A DNA stretch of 64,000 nt from Sphingomonas panacis (GCF_001717955.1 NZ_CP014168.1:2513501-2577500), one strand, 5' to 3'; numbered from the stretch's first letter, positions 17,596 through 26,257 are shown. Numbers and translations: made by a program. Notes: a model not told the origin generated them from the sequence alone.

Positions 17596-18147
17596 TCAGT
17601 TCCGCATCGCGTTGGCTTCAACCTTTTCGACCCATTTCGGATAGAAGGCCGGCTGCCGGTTCGACCAGCCCGAGGCGGTCGCCGCGGCCTCGCTGATCGA
17701 CTGGAGCAGTTTGCGGCGCAGATCGGGATGCAATTGCGGCAGCGCCGCCGCCGAGCAGAACGCGGCGGGCAGCCACGGCCGTACCTCGGCGCCGATCAAC
17801 CGCTCGTACAGGAAGCGATAGGCCGAGAAGGTGGTAAGCCGACCCTGACCGAGATCGAACGCCGTCACCGTCATCAACGGGGCGAGGAAGGGCTCGATCG
17901 CGTCGAGGCCGCTGTCGTCCGGGATCATCAGCCGGATGTCGGGGAGGCGGCTGTAGAGCCGAGCCTGCGCCCGGATGCTCGCCGCCTCGACGACATCGCG
18001 CGACCAGCGGCTCATCGCATCATCACGGTCCAGCCCGATATCAAGCGAGCGGCGCACATAGCGCTGCGTCGCCGACGAGAACCCCGCGAATTCCTTCATC
18101 TCCGCCAGCGTGACCGCACCATTAGCCGGCTTCATGCGCGCACCCAT
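17596..18147 (-). CDS. Hypothetical protein
   Basis: 183 aa, mainly helical by composition, with a single Cys and no signal peptide or membrane segment. It starts MGARMKPANGAVTLAEMKEF (a second Met at position 5), with GGGGTGG upstream of the first ATG. LQSISEAAATASGWSNRQPAFYPKWVEKV near the C-terminus suggests a folded domain, but no family was recognised. It sits between a toxin-antitoxin pair and a gene fragment, in what looks like an accessory patch. Confidence 0.6.
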   Translation of the reverse strand: MGARMKPANGAVTLAEMKEFAGFSSATQRYVRRSLDIGLDRDDAMSRWSRDVVEAASIRAQARLYSRLPDIRLMIPDDSGLDAIEPFLAPLMTVTAFDLGQGRLTTFSAYRFLYERLIGAEVRPWLPAAFCSAAALPQLHPDLRRKLLQSISEAAATASGWSNRQPAFYPKWVEKVEANAMRN

Positions 18148-18192
18148 AAATCCACCCCGCTCGACCGTTCAACCGGGAGACACTGCGCCGAG

Positions 18193-18318
18193 ATGGTTGA
18201 GGCCATGCTGAACGCGCCGTCGCCCGATATTCACATCGCATCATATAATGTGTTGCGATGCAACAAAGGTTGCGACGAATGGAGATCGAACCGTATTCTT
18301 ACGGTAGCGAAAGTGACA
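18193..18318 (+). pseudogene. 5' stump resembling an endonuclease/exonuclease/phosphatase-family gene
   Basis: From ATG 18193 the frame reads DIHIASYNVLRCNKGCDEW then RSNRILTVAKV. This matches the start of the EEP fold (consensus-like R/I-ASYN-I-x-K...PNRILDVIAEL). After about 40 codons the frame loses protein character and runs into a palindromic repeat, with no catalytic Glu/His/Asp motifs, so it appears to be a truncated remnant. Its codons (TCA TAT AAT) are unusually AT-rich for this region. The call is by eye and tentative; the rest of 18148-18509 has no gene. Confidence 0.4.
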
Positions 18319-18370
18319 CTTTCACTCTGCGCGCGGCGTGGAAGCTTTAGGACTGCGGGATTTACATGGG

Positions 18371-18447
18371 GTTCTCCCGCGAACGCGGGAGTCCAGAGCC
18401 AAGCAGCGCCGCGTGTGCGGTCCTGGGCCTCCGCATGCGCGGGGAAC
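18371..18447. repeat. Palindromic intergenic repeat, family A, copy 2
   Basis: Arms GTTCTCCCGCGAACGCGGGAG and the imperfect complement ending in GCGCGGGGAAC. The loop contains CCAGAGCCAAGCAGCGCCGC, nearly identical to the copy at 61647. Confidence 0.8.
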
Positions 18448-18509
18448 GCCCTGATGTCCTGGAGTGAAGTCTTCCCGCCCCCGCCAGCATGCGACAGGGG
18501 CGGGACGTA

Positions 18510-18785
18510 TCAGGCGGACTTTTCCTGCTGCAACTTGCGTTCCGCTTCCTCGTCATAGCCGGAGGACGCCGGAGGGGTATCGTTGCTCTTGGGCTGGCTG
18601 GTCGAGGGCGGATCGCTCGCGTCCATCGACTCGTCGAGGCCGCGATCGAGCTTGGCCTCGGCATTGGCCGGGTCGCGCTCTAGGCGCGCGGCGATCGACT
18701 CGTCCTGTCCCGCATCCTGACGCGGATCGTGGACGTGCGCACCCGTATCGGTGTCCTTAGCGACTGGCGTATCGTCCTCTGTCAT
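18510..18785 (-). CDS. Acidic, disordered hypothetical protein
   Basis: 91 aa, rich in Asp, Glu, Pro, Ser and Lys with no hydrophobic core (MTEDDTPVAKDTDTGAHVHD at the start, EEAERKLQQEKSA at the end). It is probably an intrinsically disordered cytosolic protein. TAGGAG lies 7 bases upstream of the ATG, a good ribosome-binding site that supports it being a real gene. No domain was recognised. Confidence 0.65.
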   Translation of the reverse strand: MTEDDTPVAKDTDTGAHVHDPRQDAGQDESIAARLERDPANAEAKLDRGLDESMDASDPPSTSQPKSNDTPPASSGYDEEAERKLQQEKSA

Positions 18786-18845
18786 TACCGTTCTCCTATC
18801 GGTTACGCGGGGAGAACGATCGAAACACAGGCCGCGTTCCAGCGG

Positions 18846-19628
18846 CTATTGGTCGATCCGCTCGACCACGATTTGCTGCTGGTTGAGCGTGGCGGCGCCA
18901 AACGTGGTCATGAAGGCGATGTCGGTGGCGTCGCGACCGACCGCGATCCGCACCAGATCGCGCGCGCTGCCCATGCCGGTCGCATCGACCAGCCGCCACG
19001 CACCTTCCAGCCACAGTTCGGCGACCGCGTGGAAATCGGGCGGTTCGACGCCGGGAGCATAAGCCGAGACGCAACGCGCCGGGATGCCGCCGGCACGGGC
19101 AAGCGCGACGAGCAGATGGGCATAGTCGCGGCAGACGCCCTGACGGTTGGCGAAGGTCATCAATGCTGTGGTCGCGCCGGTGCTGCTGCCCGAAGTGTAG
19201 GTGAGGTGATCGCCCACCCACTCGGTCAGCGCGGCCGCGAGCGCACCGCCGCGCAGGCCGGCGAAGGTCTGTTCGAGAAAGCCCTGGAACTGGTCCGATT
19301 CGCAATAGCGGCTCGGCATCAGATACGGCACCGTCTCGGGCGGCAGCAGCCGCGGTGCCGTATCGCCGAGCGACGCCAGCGCGACATCGTCACGGTCGAT
19401 GATCACGACCGCCTGATAGGTGGCATGGAAGCGATTTTCCGCGAGCGCCCAGCACCGGACACCGACATCGTCCGCGCCCGGCATCGCGCGCAGCGGCTCG
19501 TTGCTGGAAATCAGCAGATTGTCATATTCGAGCTGCTGGTCCGCCATCGCCGCGGCCTGCACCAGCAGCAGCATGTCGGTCGCGCCATCGATATCATAGT
19601 CCAGTTCGACGTCGATCTTGAGGCGCAT
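18846..19628 (-). CDS. Transglutaminase-like family protein
   Basis: 260 aa from ATG 19628 (AAAGGGA upstream). An N-terminal beta domain is followed by the papain-like transglutaminase core with Cys166 in QGVCRDYAHL, His200 in PDFHAVAE and Asp215 in LVDATGM, a complete catalytic triad. There is no signal peptide, so it is probably cytosolic. Bacterial members act as proteases or amidases as often as cross-linkers; the substrate is unknown. Confidence 0.86.
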   Translation of the reverse strand: MRLKIDVELDYDIDGATDMLLLVQAAAMADQQLEYDNLLISSNEPLRAMPGADDVGVRCWALAENRFHATYQAVVIIDRDDVALASLGDTAPRLLPPETVPYLMPSRYCESDQFQGFLEQTFAGLRGGALAAALTEWVGDHLTYTSGSSTGATTALMTFANRQGVCRDYAHLLVALARAGGIPARCVSAYAPGVEPPDFHAVAELWLEGAWRLVDATGMGSARDLVRIAVGRDATDIAFMTTFGAATLNQQQIVVERIDQ

Positions 19629-19650
19629 TTTTTTCCCTTTTGGCAAGCGA

Positions 19651-19680
19651 AAGGCCCGGCGGATCGCTCCGCCGGGCCTT
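19651..19680 (-). terminator. Intrinsic terminator of the Bax-inhibitor-like gene
   Basis: A 13-bp perfect stem AAGGCCCGGCGGA / TCCGCCGGGCCTT with a 4-base loop, ending in a short T-run on the minus strand. Confidence 0.75.
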
Positions 19681-19707
19681 CCCGATATCAGACGTTTGTG
19701 ACGCCGC

Positions 19708-20442
19708 TTAGTTGCGGTTGCCGAACAGACGCAGGATGAACAGGAACATGTTGATGAAATCGAGGTACAGGCTCAGCGCCGACATGATGATCGTATGCTG
19801 CTCCGCACCGGTTCCAGCGACCTGCGCATACAGGCTCTTGGTACGCTGCGTATCGTAGGCGGTGAGGCCAGCGAAGATCAGCACGCCGACGAAGCTGATG
19901 ACCAGATCGAGCGGACCCGAGTGGAAGAACAGGTTGAGCAGGCTCGCCACGATCAGGCCGACGAGGCCCATCATCAGGAACGTGCCCATCGCCGACAGGT
20001 TACGGTTGGTGGTGTAGCCATAGAGGCTGAGGCCACCGAACGCCGCCGATGCCGCGAAGAACGCCTGCGCGATCGCGATCGGCGAATAGACCAGGAAGAT
20101 CGTTGAGAGCGACAGACCCATCGCCACCGCGAAGCCCCAGAACATCGCCTGAAGCGCACCGGACGACATGCGACCGCCGCCGAAGCTCATGCCGAACACG
20201 AAGCCGAGCGGTGCGAAGCTGATGACCCATTTGAGCAGGCCGGGGCCGCCGAACACCTGAGCGGCCATGCCGCTGGCGACGAAGCCGAGCGCCACGATGC
20301 CGCTGAGCAGCACGCCCGAGAGCATGTAATTGTAAACCGACAACATATAGCGGCGCAGACCCGCGTCGAACGCGCCTGCGCGCGCCGCCGAGTCCGCCCC
20401 GAAGGGGGCTGCGCCGGGACGGGGATCAGACCAGTTGGCCAT
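19708..20442 (-). CDS. Bax inhibitor-1 / YccA family membrane protein
   Basis: 244 aa with seven predicted membrane spans. The conserved BI-1 signature is in GLTAYDTQRTKSLY, and the last span is followed by FILRLFGNRN. In bacteria the family (YccA, YbhL) modulates FtsH-dependent proteolysis or acts as a pH-sensitive calcium leak. ATG 20442 was chosen because AAGGAGATG lies 9 bases upstream, an excellent ribosome-binding site; the frame is open further upstream without membrane-protein character. Confidence 0.9.
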   Translation of the reverse strand: MANWSDPRPGAAPFGADSAARAGAFDAGLRRYMLSVYNYMLSGVLLSGIVALGFVASGMAAQVFGGPGLLKWVISFAPLGFVFGMSFGGGRMSSGALQAMFWGFAVAMGLSLSTIFLVYSPIAIAQAFFAASAAFGGLSLYGYTTNRNLSAMGTFLMMGLVGLIVASLLNLFFHSGPLDLVISFVGVLIFAGLTAYDTQRTKSLYAQVAGTGAEQHTIIMSALSLYLDFINMFLFILRLFGNRN

Positions 20443-20565
20443 TGTAACACATCTCCTTGGACCGGCCATGTGCCGGTTCTTCGCGAATATCGGCGTTTGC
20501 GAGGGGCTTTTCAAGCAATTCCGCCTTATCAAGATGTCGTTGTCTTCTGTTAATGATGTGTTGCC

Positions 20566-21105
20566 ATGCACCGACTTTTTGTTGCTCTCCGCCCGCCGCG
20601 TGCCATCCGCCTGCACCTTGCCGACGTGATGCACGGCATCGGTGACGCGCGCTGGCAGGATGACGACCAGTTGCACCTGACGGTCCGCTATATCGGCGAG
20701 GTCGACCGGCGCATGGCGGAGGATATCGCGGTGGAACTTGGCCATGTCCACGGGCACGCGATCACGGCGGCGGTGGCGGGTGTCGGCGCGTTCGACCGGC
20801 GCGGGCGGATCGACGCGTTATGGGCGGGGCTGACCCCACATGATGCACTGGCCGCGCTTCACCGCAAGGTCGATCACGCGCTGGTGCGGCTCGGCCTGCC
20901 GCCCGAGGGGCGCGCCTATCTGCCGCACATCACGCTCGCCCGGCTGCCGCGCACCGCCGATCCGCACGAAATCGAACGCTGGCGCGCGGCGCAGGCGGGG
21001 CTGGCGAGCGCGCCGTTCACGATGGAGCATCTGATCCTGTTCGAAAGCACCCTCGGCGCCGGGGGTGCGCGCTATGATACGATCGCGCGCTGGCCGCTGG
21101 GTTGA
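20566..21105 (+). CDS. thpR: RNA 2',3'-cyclic phosphodiesterase
   Basis: 179 aa of the 2H phosphoesterase superfamily. The two catalytic HxTx motifs are H37-L-T-V and H121-I-T-L, about 84 residues apart as in ThpR/LigT. The N-terminus MHRLFVALRPP is characteristic. ThpR opens 2',3'-cyclic phosphates on RNA ends. It is cytosolic and single-gene, divergent from the Bax-inhibitor gene. Confidence 0.92.
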   Translation: MHRLFVALRPPRAIRLHLADVMHGIGDARWQDDDQLHLTVRYIGEVDRRMAEDIAVELGHVHGHAITAAVAGVGAFDRRGRIDALWAGLTPHDALAALHRKVDHALVRLGLPPEGRAYLPHITLARLPRTADPHEIERWRAAQAGLASAPFTMEHLILFESTLGAGGARYDTIARWPLG

Positions 21106-21140
21106 GCTTCAGGTTTTATCCGCGTCGGCCGAACCCCACA

Positions 21141-21217
21141 CCGTTCGTCCCGAGCGAAGTCGAGGGACAAGCCCAAAGCGCTGCGCATGGTGTCTCGACT
21201 TCGCTCGACACGAACGG
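21141..21217. repeat. Palindromic intergenic repeat, family C, copy 1
   Basis: Arms CCGTTCGT-CCCGAGCGAAGTCGAG-GGACA and its near-complement TGT-CTCGACTTCGCTCG-ACACGAACGG, between convergent thpR and the M14 peptidase gene. Confidence 0.82.
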
Positions 21218-21238
21218 GTGAGGAACGGTCGGCTGCGC

Positions 21239-22357
21239 TCAAATCCCGTCGATCATGTCCGCCAGCACCTCGAGGCACGATCCCGCCAGCCGCTTGCACC
21301 GCTCCGGTGACCAGCCGAATTCGGCATCGGCATTGGCGTCATGGTCCTTGAAGGGCATTTCCAGCGTCATCGCCACCGCGCCGAAGCGATTGGCGAGCTG
21401 GTTGGTCGACATGGTGAGGTTGGCCTTGCCCGGCGCCGATTTGCCGTAACCCTGCTCCATCTGGAAATCGGGCGTGTGCGCGGTGAGACGGCGCTGGAAA
21501 TCGTAGAAGGCTTCGCCCTGCGCGTCGGTCCAGTTGGGGATGCCTTCGAACCCGGCGATGAAATTGGCGGGAATCGATTCGTCGCCGTGGACGTCCATCG
21601 CGAAGGCGACGCCGGTCGCATCCATCGCGTTGCGCACGCACAGCACCTCGGGGCTCTTTTCCAGCGTCGGCGCGTGCCATTCGCGGTTGAGGTTCACCCC
21701 CGCCGCATTGGTGCGCAGATGGCCGCGGAAACTGCCGTCGGGGTTCATGTTGGGGACGATGTGGAACGTCGCCTTTTCGCGCAGCGCCGCCATCACCGGG
21801 TTGGCGGTGTCGGTGAGGCGTTCGAGCGCGCCCTCGGCCCAATATTCCGCCATCGTCTCGCCGGGATGCTGGCGGGCGTAGAGCCACACCGGCTTGGGTC
21901 CGTCGCCAAGCGTGAGGCAATCGATCGCGCGCCCGTCGAGCGTCTGGCCGAGTTCGCGGTGGGTGACGCCGGGTTCGCGCGCCATCCGCGCGATCAGGGC
22001 ATCGTGCCGGTTCATCGTGTACGGCGCGAAATAGGCGAACCAGACGAGTTCGCTGCTTCCGTCCGAGCCGAATTCGAGCGCGCCGTCGGCATAGCGGGTC
22101 GGCGCGAGGCGCCATGTCTCGCGGTCGGTGCTCATCCGCACCTTGTAGCCTGGCCAGCCCGGCGGATAGGCCGATCCGCCGGCGTTGACGATCCGGTAGG
22201 TGAGCGCGCGACCGTGCGCGCCCGCCACCCGGAAATGGAACCATTGGTAGAAATCGCTATGCCGGTCGGTAACGATTTCCAGCGTGGCGATATCGCCCTC
22301 GATGCCGACCACGCGGATGTTGCCGCTGTCGAAGGCGGCGTTGATGCTGATGCTCAT
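21239..22357 (-). CDS. M14-family carboxypeptidase (cytosolic carboxypeptidase-like)
   Basis: 372 aa. An N-terminal beta-sandwich domain (FYQWFHFRVAGAHGRALTYRI region) precedes the M14 catalytic domain. Zinc ligands appear in ARQHPGETMAE (HxxE) and the later His in MDVHGDE; the general base is probably the Glu in VAMTLEMPF. VPNMNPDGSFRGHLR and NLNREW are typical of the CCP-like subgroup. There is no signal peptide. It overlaps the upstream lipoprotein gene by ATGA. Confidence 0.9.
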   Translation of the reverse strand: MSISINAAFDSGNIRVVGIEGDIATLEIVTDRHSDFYQWFHFRVAGAHGRALTYRIVNAGGSAYPPGWPGYKVRMSTDRETWRLAPTRYADGALEFGSDGSSELVWFAYFAPYTMNRHDALIARMAREPGVTHRELGQTLDGRAIDCLTLGDGPKPVWLYARQHPGETMAEYWAEGALERLTDTANPVMAALREKATFHIVPNMNPDGSFRGHLRTNAAGVNLNREWHAPTLEKSPEVLCVRNAMDATGVAFAMDVHGDESIPANFIAGFEGIPNWTDAQGEAFYDFQRRLTAHTPDFQMEQGYGKSAPGKANLTMSTNQLANRFGAVAMTLEMPFKDHDANADAEFGWSPERCKRLAGSCLEVLADMIDGI

Positions 22358-22977
22358 CGCACCGTGATAGTGCGCCCCGATTCACCGGGGAAGCCCCGGA
22401 ACAGCGCGTTCGCCAGTTTGTGCGCGGTGGCGTCGGTCTGCGCCGCCGCCGCCGTCTCGGGCGCGGCGGTGCGCGCGCGGCCTTCCCAGACCACGGTCGC
22501 GTCACTGCGGCGCTTGATCTGCACCGATAGCTCGGTGAGGATCACGTAGCGCTGCTTGGGCTTGCCGATCGGGAACGAAATGCCGCCGCCGAGGCCTATG
22601 CCACCGCCGCCGCCACGGCGTCCGCCACCAGTGAAGCCGCCACCGCCGAGACCGAGCGACACGCCGGAGCGCTGCGCCGGCCCGTCTTCCTCGGTGGTGC
22701 GCGTGAAGCCCACGACGGCGAGGAACTGACCCGCATCTCCAGCCGGCGGTACGCCGTAGCCATAGTTGAGCAACTCCGTCTGCACCGCGGCGGCATAGGT
22801 CTTGAACTCAAGGCTGGCCGGCGATCCGCCCGCCATCGGCTCCACCGCGAGCGTACCCGTCACCACCGGCGCGCCAAGGTGGAAGCGCGTGACCTGCACT
22901 GGGCCGCCGTTCGTCGTCGCGCATCCCGCCAGCGCCAGCGCGGGGAGGGCCATCGCCATTGCAATGAAGGCTTTCAT
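22354..22977 (-). CDS. DUF4136-type lipoprotein
   Basis: 207 aa. Signal peptide with lipobox L-A-G-C and lipidated Cys19. The mature protein resembles DUF4136 proteins (FKTYAAAVQTELLNYGYG; YVILTELSVQIKRRSDATVVWEGRA) but carries a Gly-rich insert at about residues 108-135. It is probably anchored in the outer or inner membrane facing the periplasm. It is co-transcribed with the M14 peptidase through a 4-base overlap, although the two products should be in different compartments. Confidence 0.82.
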   Translation of the reverse strand: MKAFIAMAMALPALALAGCATTNGGPVQVTRFHLGAPVVTGTLAVEPMAGGSPASLEFKTYAAAVQTELLNYGYGVPPAGDAGQFLAVVGFTRTTEEDGPAQRSGVSLGLGGGGFTGGGRRGGGGGIGLGGGISFPIGKPKQRYVILTELSVQIKRRSDATVVWEGRARTAAPETAAAAQTDATAHKLANALFRGFPGESGRTITVR

Positions 22978-23187
22978 GGTCGTGCTTTCCTTACCTTACG
23001 AGCGCGCTCGTTACCCTTGTGGAACGCTCGCGCGGGGTGATCGTATCCCGCTTGAGCTCCACGGATTTGTCAGCAATGTGTCGGCGGCACGAGATTTTTA
23101 CCAGCCGCGCCGCCTTGACTTGGAAGGGGCGCGACTATAGGCGAGCGCCTCTTTTCACGAACCCCTGAACCAAGAAGCGAATCGATC

Positions 23188-23313
23188 ATGAAGATCCGCA
23201 ATTCCCTGAAGTCGCTCAAGGACCGGCATCGCGATAACCGCGTGATCCGCCGTCGCGGCCGCACGTATATCATCAACAAGACCAACCGCCGCTTCAAGGC
23301 CCGCCAGGGCTGA
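23188..23313 (+). CDS. rpmJ: 50S ribosomal protein L36 (zinc-independent form)
   Basis: 41 aa, beginning [18 protein letters not shown] and ending RRFKARQG. It is the longer L36 form without the Cys/His zinc ligands (YkgO-like), which is standard in many alphaproteobacteria. It ends 2 bases before the HAD gene's GTG start, so the two are probably co-translated. Confidence 0.95.
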   Translation: MKIRNSLKSLKDRHRDNRVIRRRGRTYIINKTNRRFKARQG

Positions 23314-23315
23314 TT

Positions 23316-23930
23316 GTGGCGGGAACGCCGTCTGTCGTCATTTTCGACGTCGGCAATGTCCTGTTCGATTGGAACCCGAGGTTCCTCTACGAGCGCCTGA
23401 TCGACGACGATCGGGCGCTCGATGCGTTCCTGCGCGATGTCGCGACCAAGGAATGGCATTTCCAGCATGACGCTGGCCGCCCCTTCGCCGAGACATCGGT
23501 GGAGCTTGCCGCCGTGCATCCGCAGCATAGCGACCTGATCGCCGCCTGGGGGCCACGCTTTATCGAACAGCTCGGCGATATGCTGCCGGGGATGCGCGAG
23601 CTCGTCGAGCAGCTCGATGCGCGCGGCGTGCCGCTCTACGCGATCACCAATTTCTCGGGCGAGTTCTGGCCGCCCTTCCGAACCCGCGAGGCGGACATCT
23701 TCGACCGCTTCCGCGATATCGTCGTGTCGGGCGACGAGCTGCTGACCAAGCCCGATCCCGCGATCTACCACCTCGCGCTCGACCGGTTCGGCGTGACGGC
23801 GGCGGACGCCGTATTCATCGACGATCGTGCCGACAACGTCGCCGCAGCCAATGCGGTCGGTATTCACGGGCTGGTGTTCGAGGACGCGGCGACGCTACGC
23901 GCCGATCTGGCGCGGCTCGGGGTGCTGTAG
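23316..23930 (+). CDS. HAD-superfamily hydrolase
   Basis: 204 aa from a GTG start just after rpmJ. Motif I is FDVGNVLFDW (nucleophile Asp11; the second acidic residue is replaced by Asn, as in several HAD-IA proteins), motif II ITNFS, motif III Lys in LTKPDPAIY, and motif IV FIDDRADN. It is a cytosolic subfamily IA phosphatase or dehalogenase-like enzyme with a helical cap. The missing second Asp argues for an epoxide-hydrolase-N/YihX-like branch rather than an ordinary phosphatase. Confidence 0.88.
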   Translation: MAGTPSVVIFDVGNVLFDWNPRFLYERLIDDDRALDAFLRDVATKEWHFQHDAGRPFAETSVELAAVHPQHSDLIAAWGPRFIEQLGDMLPGMRELVEQLDARGVPLYAITNFSGEFWPPFRTREADIFDRFRDIVVSGDELLTKPDPAIYHLALDRFGVTAADAVFIDDRADNVAAANAVGIHGLVFEDAATLRADLARLGVL

Positions 23931-23962
23931 AGCGTAACCGCCGTTTGGTGCGTTGGGCCGAC

Positions 23963-24106
23963 ATGGCGCACAAGAAGCTCACCCTCCCAACCAAGACGTG
24001 CGCCGCGTGCGCGCGGCCGTTCGTGTGGCGCAAGAAGTGGCAGCGCGACTGGGAGAGCGTGAAGTTCTGCTCCGACCGTTGCCGCACGAAGGGCGCGAGC
24101 GGATAG
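23963..24106 (+). CDS. DUF2256 small zinc-binding protein
   Basis: 47 aa, MAHKKLTLPTKTCAACARPF onward. Four Cys (13, 16, 36, 40) form a CxxC...CxxxC zinc site with a basic WRKKWQRDW segment between them, diagnostic of DUF2256 (PF10013). Function unknown. Such proteins are often near photolyase or DNA-repair genes, but not here. Confidence 0.85.
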   Translation: MAHKKLTLPTKTCAACARPFVWRKKWQRDWESVKFCSDRCRTKGASG

Positions 24107-24113
24107 TGCGCGC

Positions 24114-24893
24114 TTATCCGGGCGACGCGGCGGAGCCGGCCAGCAACCCGCCGTCGATATGGATGTCCGTACCCGTCACATAGGTCGCTTCGTCGGATGC
24201 GAGCATGACCGCGACTGCGGCGACCTCATCGGGTGTCCCGAACCGCTTCAAGGGCGTGTCGGCGACGAGCGCCTGCATCCGCGCCTCGCGATCGGGACCG
24301 TTTCCCAGCATCGGTTCCCACATCGGCGTCAGGATCGCGGCGGGGTGGATCGCGTTGCACCGGATCGTCCAGCCCTGTTGCGCGCAGTACAAAGCGACCG
24401 TCTTGCTATGATTGCGGATCGCCGCCTTGGAGGACGCATAGGCCGCCGCCATCGGAATGCCGACCAGCCCGGAACGCGACGCGATGTTGATGATCGAACC
24501 CGCACCCTTCGCCTTCATCGCGCCGATCGCATAGCGGCAGCCGAGGAACGTCCCGTCGAGATTGACGCGGTGGACCGCGCGCCAGTCGGCGAGGCTGGCA
24601 TGCTCGGGGTCGTTCGCGGTCGCGCCCGATTCGAACCCGGTAACGCCGGCATTGTTGACCACGACATCAGCAATTGGAACGACGCTGGCGAGGCGAAGCC
24701 AGTCGGCTTCCTCGCGGACATCGAGCGGTTCGAACCGGCAGCCGATCTCGGCGGCGGTGGCCGCGCCGGTGGCTTCATCCACATCGGTGGCGATGACGAT
24801 CGCGCCTTCGTCGTGAAAGCGCGCCGCGATCGCGCGGCCGATGCCACGCGCGGCGCCGGTAACGACGCACGTCTTGTTCTTCAGTCTTTGCAT
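24114..24893 (-). CDS. Short-chain dehydrogenase/reductase
   Basis: 259 aa classical SDR: cofactor motif TGAARGIG at 12-19, Asp37 after beta-2 (favouring NAD(H)), NNAG at 80-83, catalytic Ser139, Tyr152 and Lys156 (YASSK), and C-terminal GTDIHIDGG. It is a cytosolic oxidoreductase of an alcohol, ketone or steroid-like substrate; the substrate is not inferable. Confidence 0.9.
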   Translation of the reverse strand: MQRLKNKTCVVTGAARGIGRAIAARFHDEGAIVIATDVDEATGAATAAEIGCRFEPLDVREEADWLRLASVVPIADVVVNNAGVTGFESGATANDPEHASLADWRAVHRVNLDGTFLGCRYAIGAMKAKGAGSIINIASRSGLVGIPMAAAYASSKAAIRNHSKTVALYCAQQGWTIRCNAIHPAAILTPMWEPMLGNGPDREARMQALVADTPLKRFGTPDEVAAVAVMLASDEATYVTGTDIHIDGGLLAGSAASPG

Positions 24894-25075
24894 GATGATC
24901 TCGAAACAGAGTCCAGTCGGCGGATCGCTCCGCTGCGAAGGGCCGCGTCAGCGGTGGCGCTGGATCATTTCGAAAACACTCCTTGAGATGCGGCCTGTTT
25001 ATGCTCGTCGCGCTTCGCAGGCAAGCAGCGGCTGCGGTGCCACCATCGGGAACTCTTGCAAAGACGGCGTGGTTC

Positions 25076-25093
25076 GTGTACACGTGAGTACAC
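25076..25093 (+). promoter_or_regulatory. Operator-like palindrome before the Phd/PIN pair
   Basis: GTGTAC and GTACAC separated by 6 bases, ending immediately before the AAGGAG ribosome-binding site at 25094. A TTGCAA at 25056 could be the -35. Phd-type antitoxins normally bind such palindromes to repress their own operon. Confidence 0.6.
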
Positions 25094-25107
25094 AAGGAGT
25101 CTTCGTC

Positions 25108-25404
25108 ATGGAAATGTCGGTACGGGAAGCTCGGGCGAACTTCGCGTCAGCGCTCGACGCTGCGGCGAAGGGCGAGCAGGTCATCATCACCAAGAACGGC
25201 GAACCCGTCGCCGAACTCGGTCCGCCGCGCAAGAAGAAGGGCGGGTTCGATTTCGAACGGAACGAACGGGTCCGCAAGGAACTCGGCCTCGACAAATACG
25301 ACGGCCCGCCGCTCGACGATGCATGGCTCGAAGAGTTCAACGACGCCGCTTGGGGCCGGGAGCTGTTCGGGCTGGGTGACGATTGGCAACCCGGTCGCAA
25401 ATGA
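25108..25404 (+). CDS. Phd/YefM-family antitoxin
   Basis: 98 aa. The N-terminal MEMSVREARANFASALDAAA and GEQVIITKNGEPVAEL form the Phd DNA-binding fold, and the acidic C-terminal half (LDDAWLEEFNDAAW) is the likely toxin-binding region. ATG 25108 is preceded by AAGGAG at 8 bases. The stop overlaps the toxin start as ATGA. Confidence 0.88.
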   Translation: MEMSVREARANFASALDAAAKGEQVIITKNGEPVAELGPPRKKKGGFDFERNERVRKELGLDKYDGPPLDDAWLEEFNDAAWGRELFGLGDDWQPGRK

Positions 25405-25799
25405 GGGTGTTGCTGGACACCCACATCCTGTTGTGGATGGCGCGCTCTCCCCAAAAGCTAAGCCGGTTCGAGCGAGGCATTCTCGCCAGCGAGGATGTCT
25501 CGCTTCTGGTGTCGGTGATCTCGATCTGGGAAATTCGAATCAAGTGGCAGAAGTTCGATCGAAACGGCGTTCGCAAAGGCGAATTGTCGCCAGAAGATGC
25601 GCTGACGTACGTCGAGCGGAATGATCTGGCCCTTATACCCTTGTCCGGAGCGGATTTTACAACCCGGCTGGAACCGCCGCTGGTGCACAATGATCCGTTC
25701 GACGAAATGCTGCTCGTTCATGCGGCGCGGCGCGATGCGAAGTTGCTGACGCGCGACCGGCAACTGATCGGGCACCCGCTGGCGATCACCCCCGTCTAG
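25401..25799 (+). CDS. PIN-domain toxin (VapC-like)
   Basis: 132 aa from ATG 25401 inside the antitoxin stop. The PIN acidic residues are present: Asp6 in LLDTHILLW, Glu44 in SIWEI, an Asp in HNDPFDEML (98 or 101), and Asp119 in LLTRD. Paired with a Phd-type antitoxin it should be a metal-dependent RNase that cuts tRNA or rRNA. Its 3' end overlaps the convergent MarR gene by 3 bases. Confidence 0.88.
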   Translation: MRVLLDTHILLWMARSPQKLSRFERGILASEDVSLLVSVISIWEIRIKWQKFDRNGVRKGELSPEDALTYVERNDLALIPLSGADFTTRLEPPLVHNDPFDEMLLVHAARRDAKLLTRDRQLIGHPLAITPV

Positions 25800-26257
25800 C
25801 CGGCGTCCTCGGCCTCCACCGCCATTGCCAGCGCGTCGATCTCGCGCAGCATAGCGACGAAGCCTTCCACCCGAGCGGCATCGAACCCGCCGAAGACACG
25901 CTGTTCCAGTTCCAGCGCTTTCGGCGCGACCTGTTCGTACAGCGCCCGGCCCGACGCGGTCAGCCGCAGCAGGTGCGAGCGGCGGTCGCCCGCGTTGGGG
26001 ACGCGCTCGACGAGGCCGCGTTCGACCAGGGCGATCGCCGCGCGGCTGACCGTTACCTTGTCCATGCGCGTGTTCGCGCCGATCGCCTGTTGGGTGATGC
26101 CGTCGCCCTCGGCGATCACCGCGACCAGCCGCCACTCGGGGATCGTCAGTCCGAACAGCGCCTGATAGGCGCGCGCGATCCGGTCGCTCACCAGGTTCGA
26201 GGTGAACGATAGCCGGAACGGCAGGAAGTCGTCGAGCTTCAGCGCGGCGTCATGCAT
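25796..26257 (-). CDS. MarR-family transcriptional regulator
   Basis: 153 aa. Winged-helix core: GLTIPEWRLVAVIAEGDGIT, the recognition helix region DKVTVSRAAIALVERGLVER, and the wing NAGDRRSHLLRLT. It lies 31 bases after hmgA in the same orientation, so it is probably the repressor of homogentisate/tyrosine degradation (HmgR-like by position). The palindrome over the hppD start is a candidate target. Confidence 0.88.
   Translation of the reverse strand: MHDAALKLDDFLPFRLSFTSNLVSDRIARAYQALFGLTIPEWRLVAVIAEGDGITQQAIGANTRMDKVTVSRAAIALVERGLVERVPNAGDRRSHLLRLTASGRALYEQVAPKALELEQRVFGGFDAARVEGFVAMLREIDALAMAVEAEDAG

Noticed and set aside
18244..18249. Perfect TATAAT
   Set aside because: Encodes Ser-Tyr-Asn within the gene stump and has no -35 at a proper distance.
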